In this document: positions 22,726 through 33,900 of the stretch, in pieces
Layout: every line of letters begins with the position of its first letter
Position numbering within the stretch: position 1 is the first letter of the stretch
Source of the DNA: Marchantia polymorpha subsp. ruderalis
Taxonomy: Eukaryota > Streptophyta > Marchantiopsida > Marchantiales > Marchantiaceae
Length of the DNA: 64,000 bases
Reading direction: 5' to 3'
Assembly: GCA_037833965.1 (NCBI GenBank)
Contig: AP031355.1
Span: 2,753,501-2,817,500, forward strand
Position numbers and translations under genes: made by a program
The notes under the pieces: model-generated
The model's database searches: none
The model's input: the letters and a program-made list of their open reading frames with translations, nothing else
What the model was told of the DNA's origin: nothing

Positions 22726-25700
22726 TTTTGCAAAAGATCTTTTAACAAAAGACAGAGTCGGCTTATTTTTGAAAACTCGCCTTAGTAAGAGCTCGTATGG
22801 TGAATAATTATCAATATTAAAGAATATACGCATTATCCCATCAATAAGTTTGAGGGGTGCATATTCCGTTCTAGATATAAACATAATGGGATAGTATATT
22901 TAGCAAGTCAATGATTTGAGAAGTATACTGCAAAGAGCTAGCATAAAGAATTTCCAAAGTCCAAATTAAATTGAAAAGATAGCAATTATTCATGATGTAC
23001 ATTTTTCTTCGATACATATCATAGAGGCTACGTCCTAACATTCTTTGTTCATAATAAGTGTCTCGTATAAAATTAGAGAGACATTAGAATTTAGAAAATA
23101 TTTCAAGTGTTTTCAATCCTTTGTAGAGAATCGAGGGACCAATTTCGTTGATACCAATTAAGACGAAAGAGGTAAGTTGACTGACGGTTGCAAGTTACAA
23201 ACTTACAAGTTAGTTATGAAGGTTAACCTTGCGTTCACCTGCCAGCCAAATGTTTCCCTGAATTGCTTCAAAGTCAAAGCCTTTGGTGAACCCGATCTTT
23301 TGATTCACAGTCAAAATGTACTCGGAAAAACGAAAATCAAATCCACAGCAACGGGGGACCCTCGGAAGAATGAGTACGGTGAAGATGGACAAAACGTAAG
23401 GGCCCCCAAAGGTCCAAGAACCAAAGGACAATCATAAAACAGATACGTGAAACTCGCTGCACGATCATCTTCCTTCTACAGCGGGATTATCTTAGAGCTT
23501 GCTTCAGCCATGATTCTTTGGCTCTTAGATGCGCTCTGAAGCAAACTGATCAAGCCCTTGTATTGCTCTCTTTGGAACTTGCAATCACCAACCTACACAA
23601 TCTCCATATTTAATATCCCGAACATCTTGTACTGAGAATTGAAAAGCTGTTAACGAATGAATTTGCTCTAATCTCAAGCTTTGATCTTTGGTTGCGACTG
23701 AAGCATAGGAGCATGCATCTGAATGACAAGCTATATTCTATGATATGTATAATTTTTCATATTTCACTCTTTATTTATGTCTTTGAGATGATTTATTTCA
23801 AAATTATATTATATTCCTATTTTGTAAGTACTATTTTCGATAAAGAATGCAATATGTACCAACTTGGCCCTCTCTGTTAAAAATTATTATGAAAATTATA
23901 AAGCCAAAGATTTAACATAGAACTAGACCTGATAGCATAACAAAATGATCTGAGATTATTATAGAAGAATCTTATGAAACAAAATCGGTTAGCTGTGGAT
24001 AAATTTATCAAACATTCCGGTTATTTCTTTACGATAGTTCAGATATTGTAGCTTATGTAAAGTATACTTCTCATCATTGCTATGGATAACACCAACTAGA
24101 AAACAACATAATCTCAACTCACGAAACGTGATGCACATAACTTAGCTAACATACTGCTCAAATGCGTGCTACCATCTAATACAGTGTTATTATCAGTTCT
24201 TCAACGTACTGTACTTGCAGAAGTACACTGGAGCATGGACTTGTGACCATGACCAAGACCATGTGTCGCTTCTGGTTCTTCTAGGCCATAACTGCATACG
24301 GTAGCACACATGTTCCCTACACGGAAACTGATCTCTACGTGTACGGCGTAGGCGGTATCGATGTCATTTGTGTACTCGAGATGAAGGTGATATCTGATCC
24401 GAAAACCAGACGGGATGGTGCAGAATCAGTGTAGCGTGGTCAAATTCGCGTCTAGATTTGGGTCACGCGGCGACAGGGACATTTCCAGGAGTACAACAAG
24501 TGGTCGCAACAGAGCAAAAAGGGTCGGAAAAGGAACGAGGAAAATCTCCGCGAATAAGCTCGTCGTTACAACACGGACGCAATCATCGAGGCCGAAAATG
24601 ATGCGAAGGTTCCGCCGTGCACACAAGTCATCGAAAAGATCGAAAAGTGGACATGGACCCGAGTCATGATTCTCAACTCCTCGCAGCCCAGCTTTAGGGG
24701 CAGCTGCGATGCCCGACTGCGCTATAAGTCGGACGAGTTGATCATGTTGCCTGCACGTAACCGAGGTCTTGTCAGCCCCGTCGGCCATGTCACCTGTCGG
24801 CTGACTGTCACCTGTCGGCTCGCCTGATTCTGAGCGCCATGTGGCGTGCAGAGAAGAAAGCATACCTGTGGATTCGATCCCCTTTCCACGATGCGTTGAC
24901 GTCCAGCAGTCAGTCAATCAGTCAGTCCACACTCTCCTCAAAATTTGGGGCACAGTTTCCTAGTCGGTCCTGGAGAGATGTGCTGGAGTGGGAGCAAGGG
25001 AAAATCTGGAGTCCCGAGTCTTCTTTCCGAACAAATGTGCGACCTTTGTCGGTGACGATTTGATGCTCCACTTTCTCCTGGCTTCGAGCGAACGTCGGGG
25101 GAGGGGGGAGGGGGGAGGGGGGAGGGCGGCGAGGAAATGAGCCTTCGAGCAATTGAGGCATGAGATTTCATTCGCTCTTCTCATGAGAGGGCGGCAAATC
25201 GAGGGCACCAAGCCATCATCGATATGAACGCTATGACGAAAAGGGAGTATGATTGTTGGTCGGAAGCTGTAGCTCACAATCTCATGGGCTCCACTGTTCG
25301 CGCCGCTCAAAAACTCCGTCATACATTATTATACTCCTCTCTTGTGCGATCGAGCTTCGTTCCTGACAATGTTCACGTGTTATTAGGACGCTGCCGTCCT
25401 TTACGAAGGGCCACCATATGGGTGTGTGCCTAAAAGCAAGATCACACCTCTCTCCAAGCAGGAAACTCGAAAAGAAATATTGGACACCAACATCGTGGGT
25501 CCGGGCCGGGCCTGGCCGAGCTCAGCTCCCCAAGGTTACAAGAGTTTCCTTCCAGCTCATGTTAGGTCCCAGTTAAGTCTGTTCAGTGTCACCAATTTCA
25601 GAGGTGCCCGGAGGTTACTAAACTAAACGATCGACTAATGGTACTCTGGCATTAACACGAATGGCATTTCCCACCATCATCCAGCCTACTCTGAGCAGTC

Positions 25701-27195
25701 TGATACGCAATCGAGCCTGCTGCCTCTGATGTAGCTTTTGCAGCTTTGGTGGGGGGACCTGGATAATTGCCTGTCATTTTGGCCGGGCAAGATATAATAT
25801 AAACTACTCGCAAACCGGGCTCGGGCTTATGCTTGAGATTTTCCGTGCTATGGACGTGATCCAATCGAGATGTTCGCGCGTCTGTGTCCGACTCCAACAC
25901 GCGACATTCATTTGTGAGATGTCTAGCTTTCCACAGAAAGGGCTAGTCTGAGACCTGGAGAGCTTGCTCATCTGCCTTCATTCCTCTGCCTACAGGTGCA
26001 GCCGAGGGGGAGACCCCGGTGCGGCCTCCGCTCGTGCCCACAGCATGCTTTAGAGCAGCATCCAGTCAAAGTTTCGGTCTTCAGATCTTTATCGTTAAAG
26101 CAGAGAGACTTTTTCTACATTCTCTTGACCAGGGTCTCTCCGAGACAGGTGTTTCTCCGAGAGTATCTAACTGTCGGTGTGATGACGATTTCTGTTCACA
26201 GCGGATATGTGTGCACGGCAGTGGTATCCTCGCAGCACCTCACCACTCGCTCGCACACTGGTCAGCTCGTCCGCAAAAGCTATAAAAGTTGGAGCTGTGC
26301 TTCTTCCCTGGGGTCCAAAACCGTATGAACAGGATAGCCCTGCGGTGTGACCTCCATCTGAAGAGATCTCTACTCTTCGGAGAGAGATATGTCGTCAGAT
26401 TGAGAAGCCAAGTCTCACTGCGGGCATTGGAGGCTCGCACAGGACAGGGCAGCTCTGCGTGTCTCGCCACCAGCCTCGTGCAGTCGGGCGCTGTGGATCA
26501 GCTGAGCTCAAGGTATACATTGATCCTGTCGTTTCTGGCTGGTCACACGGAATTCAACCTAGTTCACATCTGCATGGCAACTCGGCCCTGAGAGTGGAGA
26601 CTCATTTAACTTCTCGGTTTCTTTAGATATGATCAACTGTGATCATGTGGTGATGGAATCAATGAAGTGTTGTTTATCATAGCTCGTGGTGAGTGGGGCA
26701 AATATACGCTTCATGTACATCCGATGAGGTGATATTCACATTAGGCGTTGACACCTGAACGAGTCCTGCGAAAAATCGAGTACGTTGGCGTTCAATTGCC
26801 CTCCCGTTGAAGTGCCAGTGGCGTTTTGCTGGAGTAGTTCAACGGTGGACCAGTCCCTCGTTTTGCGGAGCTAGAGCGAAGCCTTCAGAACTCGTATACG
26901 TACTACTGGCTAGTCACTCTGTTTCCTTCTTGCACTCTGCACACCTCGTGTCCTTTGAGCACTTCGGAGGAACAACTGCATGTTTTCAGTATCAAAATAT
27001 CGTTCTAGAATTCCAGTCTTCTAAAAATCAGCGCACGGACTCATCTCACACGCTGCGTCTCTGAGTTTCTTGTATTCCTCTTCCTCAGGTCTCCTACACT
27101 GCACAATCTTCGTTGCATGCAGCAGAACTCATTATCTATCCGTATTCGTTCTACTGCCGAGTCCATATTCACTACTTTTTGACGTCAGTCAGAAC
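22726..27195. other. Long spacer: AT-rich half, then GC-richer half, no gene recognised
   Basis: 22726-24200 is AT-rich with no recognised coding sequence. 24400-27195 is closer to gene-like composition and has several open stretches on both strands (for example 24426-24917 minus and 25996-26328 plus), but none shows a domain that I know. Its right end presumably holds the promoter and 5' leader of the sugar transporter; a TATAAAAG sits at 26281, but it is too far from the ATG to assign. Confidence 0.4.
25097..25126 (+). repeat. G-run microsatellite with G-quadruplex pattern
   Basis: Five G runs of three to six bases are separated by single A bases (GGGGGA then GGGGGGA repeats). Four or more such runs with one-base loops fit the pattern of a very stable G-quadruplex on the plus strand. 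It may be a slippage hot spot and unreliable in length in an assembly. Confidence 0.9.
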
Positions 27196-27267
27196 ATGGC
27201 TGATGCTCATAGCCAGAATATGGCTGATGCTCATAGCCAGAATTTGTGTGAGATGGGACACGATTAA
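27196..27267 (+). other. Candidate upstream ORF with a duplicated octapeptide
   Basis: An ATG at 27196 opens a 23-residue reading frame made of MADAHSQN twice, then LCEMGHD and a stop at 27267. It lies 190 bases before the start codon of the sugar transporter. It comes from a 24 bp unit repeated about 2.3 times (27187-27243). Whether it falls within the transporter's 5' leader cannot be told from sequence alone. Confidence 0.35.
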
Positions 27268-27456
27268 AATAGCACCGTTTGCTTGACTGGTTGATTATGA
27301 TCTGCGATTCATCTTGATAAATTTGCCGTTGCCACGGAGTACAGCAGTTGACAGTGAACGTTTACTGTTCGCAGGGTAGATTCTGCCTGGGAGTAGAAAT
27401 ACTCCCGTCACTCTTCAGCCACAGCAAGAGAGAGCCTGTTCACACACTCTGCCACA

Positions 27457-29978
27457 ATGGCAGGGGGCATGGTGCCCATGGTGGGCGCCGGAAAGCAATA
27501 TGCAGGGCGGCTTACTCAGTACGTCGTCTTCGCTTGTATTGTGGCCGCCAGTTCTGGTATCATATTCGGCTATGATTTGGGCGTCTCAGGTACTGTCCTC
27601 TGCAACTACTTCTCGCTATCTAGTCGCTATGGTACATGTTCTGAAATTTTCAAATGTCAGAAAAAGTTCCAAATCTATGAAAAAAAATTTCGATTGCAGA
27701 ATTCTCACTGAATTATTTTCTGCCGACAGTAGTGTTCGAATCCTTGATTGCTCGTATGGCCTTAGCTCAAACATGCAGTACAGCACCCATTCCAGTTCTG
27801 ATCACAGTGCTGTCAATTTTGCTGGTAGGTGGAGTGACGTCCATGGACGATTTTCTGTCCAAATTTTTTCCTTCCGTTTACAGAAACGAAAAAGCGGCCG
27901 ATGAAAGTGCCGAAGGGTCGGACAACTACTGTCGCTACAACGACCAGATTTTGCAGTTGTTCACATCGTCACTGTATTTGGCCGGTCTATGCGCGACCTT
28001 TTTCGCGAGTTACAGTACCCGCAACTGGGGACGGAGGCCAACGATTATTATTGGCGGTGTGAGCTTTCTGCTCGGCTCCATACTTAATGGAGCTGCACAA
28101 GACATCGCCATGCTAATTATCGGTCGAATTCTACTCGGAATCGGAGTTGGTTTCGCCAATCAGGTCAACCTTCTTTTAGAACAATTAAATTTTTTTCTCC
28201 ATCACACATATAGAGCACTAAAGTTCATGGAACTCGGGATCCGGGGACTTATTGAATCTAGTGAACTGATTTTAACCGGATCTTCTAAAATCGAAGGTTG
28301 ACGCAGCACACAATGTGCCGGAAATCTGATCAGATCCAAGAAAATAATTTTGCTTCATCAAAAGGAAATTTTTGAATCCGATCCCAGAAAAACGACATGA
28401 ACCGTTCTGGAGGGTCAAAAGATTTATCATGCTGGGAGACTTTGCTGCTTCTTGATTTCCTGTACTTCCTTATCTTATCTCCTTCCACAAGTATTTGTCC
28501 TCTACTTCTTGGTATTATGCAGAAATGTTTGAAGTCTACTTTAGTGAGAAACGTTTTTCCGATGAATCCACTTTTCTAGGACGCTTTCTTTTGTGCTGGG
28601 TTGCAAATCGTCAAGCTAAAGAGAGAGCATCATCCTGGCATGACCTTGACAAACATTCTTCTAGGCAGAGGTTTCTGTATCACACTCCTGGTCAGTTCAA
28701 GAATGTGCGTGAGCGGAACAAGTGCGGTTGAACTCCTCATGAGGATGCTGTCATGATTATCTTGACCATGCTGAAATGCAGGCTGCGCCTCTCTACATCT
28801 CTGAAATGGCCCCAGCCAACTACAGAGGAGGCCTGAACATCTGCTTTCAGTCAGCAACAACTATCGGTATTCTAGGCGCCAATCTCATCAACTACTTCAC
28901 CGGTAAAATCGACAGATGGGGCTGGCGTCTTTCCCTGGGCTTGGCAGCAGTCCCTGCTTTCACTCTTACACTGGGAGCTCTGTTTTTACCGGAAACCCCC
29001 AACAGTTTGATGGAGCGAGGCCAGCTAGCCAAAGGCCGGAAGAATTTGGAGAGAATCAGAGGAGTTAAAAATGTGGACATGGAGTACGAGGATCTGGTGG
29101 AGGCCAGTCGGATCTCTAACGCAGTCCAACACCCATTTAGAAATCTGCTTCTCCGTAAGCATCGTCCGCAGCTGGTCATGGCAATTTTCATCCCCATGTT
29201 TCAGCAGTTGACAGGAAACAATGCCATCACATTCTACGCCCCAGTTTTGTTCAAGAGTATAGGATTTGGCGACAATGCTGCATTATATTCGGCTGTGATC
29301 GTCGGGTCTGTCAAAGTTCTCGGTACCTGGTTATCCTTGGTGACAGTGGACAGATGGGGCAGAAAAATTCTGTTCTATGAAGGAGGTATTCAGATGATCC
29401 TCTGCCAGGTAACATCTCATCTCAAGCCGTGAACAAAGTGTCACTTCATTGCTCAGGGTTAAACTCTGATCGACACACGAACAACTGACACAAATTTAAC
29501 TTCCTGTTTTGTGCAGCTTGCTGTGGGGACCATCATGCAAATGGAGCTCGGAGCTCAGAACACTTTGGACAAGCCCCTGGCAGTGGCAGTGGTTGTTCTC
29601 ATCTGCATCTACGTAGCTGCATTTGACTGGTCCTGGGGTCCACTGGCCTGGCTGATTCCCAGCGAAATCTACTCACTGGACATTCGCTCTGCAGCTCAAA
29701 GTGTTACCGTGGCAGTAAATTTTGCCTTCACTTTCCTCATCGGTCAGATTTTCTTGACCCTGTTCTGCGAGCTCAAGTGGGGAACATTCTTCCTCTTCGC
29801 CGGCTTCTTGGCTTTCATGACATTGTTCGTGGGATTGCTGCTGCCTGAAACTAAAGGCGTCCCGCTCGAGGAAATGGACCTCATCTGGAAAAAGCATTGG
29901 TACTGGAAGAGGTTCGTCAATGACGACGAAAATGACATCGAGCTGAAGGATAACAAGCAATCCTCTCTTGAAGCTTAA
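27457..29978 (+). CDS. STP-type H+/monosaccharide symporter, complete, four exons
   Basis: A plasma-membrane proton-coupled hexose importer of the plant STP family (major facilitator superfamily, 12 membrane spans). Exons 27457-27589, 27829-28163, 28782-29408 and 29517-29978 have GT/AG borders and give 518 residues, the usual family length. Start context is CCACAATGG. Signatures in order: IIFGYDLGVSGGVTSMDDF in helix 1 and the first loop across the exon 1-2 join, NWGRRPTIIIGG after helix 2, GRILLGIGVGFANQ ending exon 2, APLYISEMAPANYRGGLN opening exon 3, LPETPNSLMERGQ, FQQLTGNNAITFYAPVLF (the sugar-contacting helix 7), VDRWGRKILF, FDWSWGPLAWLIPSEI, and LPETKGVPLEEMDLIWKKHW at the end. No break is seen. 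Substrate specificity (glucose, galactose or other) cannot be told. Confidence 0.95.
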
Positions 29979-30942
29979 AATCGCTTCAATGTAGCTTTAT
30001 TTCACAGGTTTTATACACTGTAAATATCTGGATACTGTATCGTATCCACAGGTTGCTCTTGAAAACTGTTGAGTTCGTGATCATACATATTCAGCTGAGT
30101 CCAGATCAGTACCCATGGATTCATGGTGAGCAGCCGATTCCAGATGTATGATAGTACCGAAAAAATCATCATGTGCTGTCATATTGATAGCACGGTGACA
30201 CGATAGAAGAGCTATGCCTTACATTTGCATCATCAAGTGACTTTACTCATGGCAAGTAAATAAAGGCGACATTTTTCCCGATTGTAGCTCTGGCAAAACC
30301 GTATGTGAATAAATAACTGTGTCAGTCATTTGAAAGATTGCAGCAGAGTCTTAAACTTCTCGTTCTGTTCAGTTCGACGGTTCGAATCGTACAAAGGCAA
30401 CAGATGTTTGCACCAGATCGGGAATACTTGATCTACAGTAAAGTAACTCGGAGGAATGTGGCAAGAGCAATACTAATATAAATGAATCGATAGATTTGAC
30501 TATCATCTATTCAAGAGGTATCGCAGGATTACAGATATGTTTAAGATCTAAATTAAAACTTCCAGATATGTTTAAGATCTAAATTAAAACTTCCAGCGAT
30601 ATTTTTCACAAGAAGTTCAACATGCAACTTCATGTGGTATCTAAGATTGTGTGCTCATAAATGGAAGGTACTTAGTATACATCCTAACTTACAACACAAC
30701 ATTAATCAGCCGGGTTTCACTTGAATACCATTTATATAAGAAATCCTGAACGAGTTATTGAGAGACCTGATTAAAAATTTCCTGGTTAACGTCTTTTATC
30801 GCAGTAAATCTGGAGCAGGGAGTTTCATGAATGTTTATCTTGGGACCATGTGGTTAGGTTAAAGAATGTAAAGCTCCTTGACTATCTTTTGCCGAGCAAA
30901 CTTGGATGTTTTCAAAGTTTATACAAACATATAACATCTAAG
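29979..30942. other. Spacer after the sugar transporter
   Basis: 3' UTR and intergenic sequence. It contains only the 31 bp tandem duplication at 30532; no coding sequence or RNA gene is recognised. Confidence 0.5.
30532..30593. repeat. Perfect 31 bp tandem duplication
   Basis: Copies at 30532-30562 and 30563-30593 are identical and start CAGATATGTTTAAGATCTAA. The identity implies a very recent event or an assembly artefact. Confidence 0.95.
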
Positions 30943-33900
30943 ATTTTATTTTTTTGGAAGCAAACGGTGACTTTATTCCACTGCAAAGTCGATAAAACAC
31001 CCCGCAAGCCGAACACATGGAGGTATGCTGGCAATACCCATTTTTGTTTTTCTACCTGATAAGCCTATGAACAACCTGATTACCTAGAGATGAAAGTGGC
31101 AAGTGGTGGCCGCTTGTATTTCCACACTACCTTTCCACCCCTACGTGAAAAGAAAACCTCTTGATGGTTCCACATGACACTCAGCTCCCTCATTGCCTTT
31201 GGCACCTGGTGTGGTTGGTGCCTCTCGCACCAATCTATCTTAGCTGTTGCCTTTCTACCCAAGTCGATTACCACATCCCATATACGTTGTTCTAAGAGTG
31301 CTGGCGGCCATATATGGTTGTGGAAGACGAACTGATTCCCCTGGATCCACAAGAGCCAAAGCACCGTTCCCGGAGGAGTGTCCAAGACCTTGACACTTGC
31401 TGAAGATGAAGCGGAAGCGGCTCGCTGAACAAGCATTGCTTCCAAGAAAGAGGAAGCCCCGCCATGCTCAAAACTCGGGTTCTTGTAGCGGCATGCATCA
31501 CTGACATTGCGAAGTCCCAAGCATGTATTGCCATCTTAGAGTTTTAGAAGCAATGCAATATTGATTCGTGTTCTCCTGCCTCACAACAAACACATAGATT
31601 GGATGCTTCTGCAAAGGCTTGATGGTGCCACTGGTTCACTTCGACGGTCCGGTGATAAATACTCCACAAAAGTGCTGCTTCTTTTTGAGGCCGAGGGCTT
31701 GTCCGCACTTACTTCGAGTCCAACGTGAGTGACGCCGGTAGCACTACGTTCAATTTCTCATGGATGGAGAGGAGAGGTGAGTTTGCGGTTGACGAAGTAT
31801 ACGGCTCTTATTAGCTTTGTAAATGTAGAATTGGTCGCCACCTCGGCAAGTCCAACAACCTGGGTCGAACACCAACCTACACAACAACGCCAAATAATAC
31901 ATCCGACCTTTGTGTGAGCTCAATTAGGAGCTCATTTATTTATTTAGCATTAGTTAGGAAGGGTATGATGTAGTACAACACTCAAGGAAAGGAAAAAAAA
32001 TATAAAAATAATCAGTCAAATAGTGACAATGAGAAATTAGTAACCTTAAGTAGTTTGAGACTGTTATCTAGAAAACTTTTTGAATATGTGCCAAGAATCA
32101 ATAACCAAGTGTGAGAGGCGGGCAGAAAGGAGATCAGGTTTCTTGAATCGAGCGGAGTGGAGGAGTGAGGAAGGGGAGATTGTGTGGAGTCGAATTGCTT
32201 GGGCTTGGACACTGCCGTTTGCTTCTTCTTCCTATTGTCCATCGAGCCGTGTGAGAGGACGGAGGCGCGCTGCTCCTACTGCTGTCGGAGGTGGGCGTGA
32301 AGGTTGATGAAGGTGTGTGTTTGGCAGCAGCTGCGGTTTTGTTGGTGTAGGTGCAATTGCTGGTGTTTGTGATCGGTCCGTGAAAGGATGAATGAATGAC
32401 CGACCGGCCTCTCGGAACGAGGACAGAAGTTAGCATATGAGGAGTTCGTTCGGCCGGTTGACAAGAAGGAGAGGAAGGGAGGCCGAATAGAAGAAGTGAA
32501 GGATGGGGAGGTCAAGTGAAGAAGTGAAATCAAACGCAGGATGATAACTCACCTGAAGGTTGCGACGTGAGTAATATATCGAGTGAAGGCAAGCAATCCA
32601 AGGATAGTCTTGTTGCCGAACTTATAGTGAAGAAGAAACTGCGCAGAAGAACTATTAGAATTCCGTTGGAGATCAAGGATTTTAGTAGGGGATCGAATAT
32701 GCGCCTCTCGGAGAAGTATATAAAGTAGGTTGTAACTCGTATGGAAAAACTTCATCTAAAGGATGCAGAGAAAAGAAAGACAGCATAGGCCAAGAACAGT
32801 TTGGAAGCATATGCTACCAAGGACAAGTTTGAATCATTGGAAGGTATTGGAACAGTTTCTACGGAGGAGCAGCGGGATAGTCCACGGGCTGAGCTTAATG
32901 AGGCAGAAGATTGGCTGTACACAAATGGTGAGGATGCCACAGCTGCAGAGTTCAAGAAAAAGCTGGATGGTCCCAAGAAAAGTGGCGATGCCATGTTCTC
33001 CAGGTTAGACGAGCTCATTGCTAGTGCCGCTGCAGTTTCCGAGGCACGGATTTATCTTAAGACAATCACCGAGACTCTTGAAGAGTGGGAGGAAAGTAAA
33101 CCGTGGATACTAGTGAAGAGCAAAGACGATGTGCGAAAGAAGAGAAGAGAGGGTGAGCAGTAAAGAGAGCGACAAGAAGAAAGAAAGAGGCTAGGAGGAA
33201 TGAGACAGGAAGCGAGTTGTGATAAAGACATAGACGGGGAGAAGTACAGGTACAGACGCGCCTGGAGCGCGTTCCTAGATAGAACATTGGATACATAGCA
33301 GGCAATATCGTATCATTTATTTCAGTCCAAGTAGGAGGATTAAAGTAGTCCGTTGCCTGAAAGATGATAGTAGTTCCCGTCGCTAGGTGGTCTTGGAGCA
33401 CGCCTAGCCACTTCGACTCAACAGCTTGCCGAGCGGTGCGGTTGTACGTGGCGATTTAGGACTAAGATATCCGAGTATGAAACCCTTGAATAAGCACATG
33501 TTCGGTTGCCCACAAGCCAAACTTTTGTTGTAAGTTCGCTCATAGGCGGGGAGTTATGCTGCCATCTTTGAACAACTTTTGAAGACTCAAGAGTTCACGA
33601 CTAGCCAAAACACGGGTTAAGCGCTCCGTGTACTCAAAGTTTGATCTTACAAAGTAGTTTGTCCACCAAAGCTGTGTGTTCAACACCTTGTCCGCTTTGA
33701 CAGGCCCAACTGATTAATAGCGGACTAGGTTGTGTCCATGCTTTCGTCATACGCTCCCATATGGGTGAGCTTGGGGGGAAGAAAACTACTCTAAGAAGGC
33801 CATTGGAGGCTACTGTACCAATTACGGGAGTTGGGAGGTTGTATTCCTCTGAAATGATGTTGAAGAAGAATATGCTTTGGTGCATCGCCGTGAGTTAAAG

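Noticed and set aside
24426-24917. 163-residue minus-strand open frame
   Set aside because: No family resemblance and an overlapping open frame on the other strand; chance in GC-richer DNA is as likely.
30368-30395. tRNA B-box-like GGTTCGAATCG
   Set aside because: No A box, no acceptor pairing and no cloverleaf can be drawn around it.
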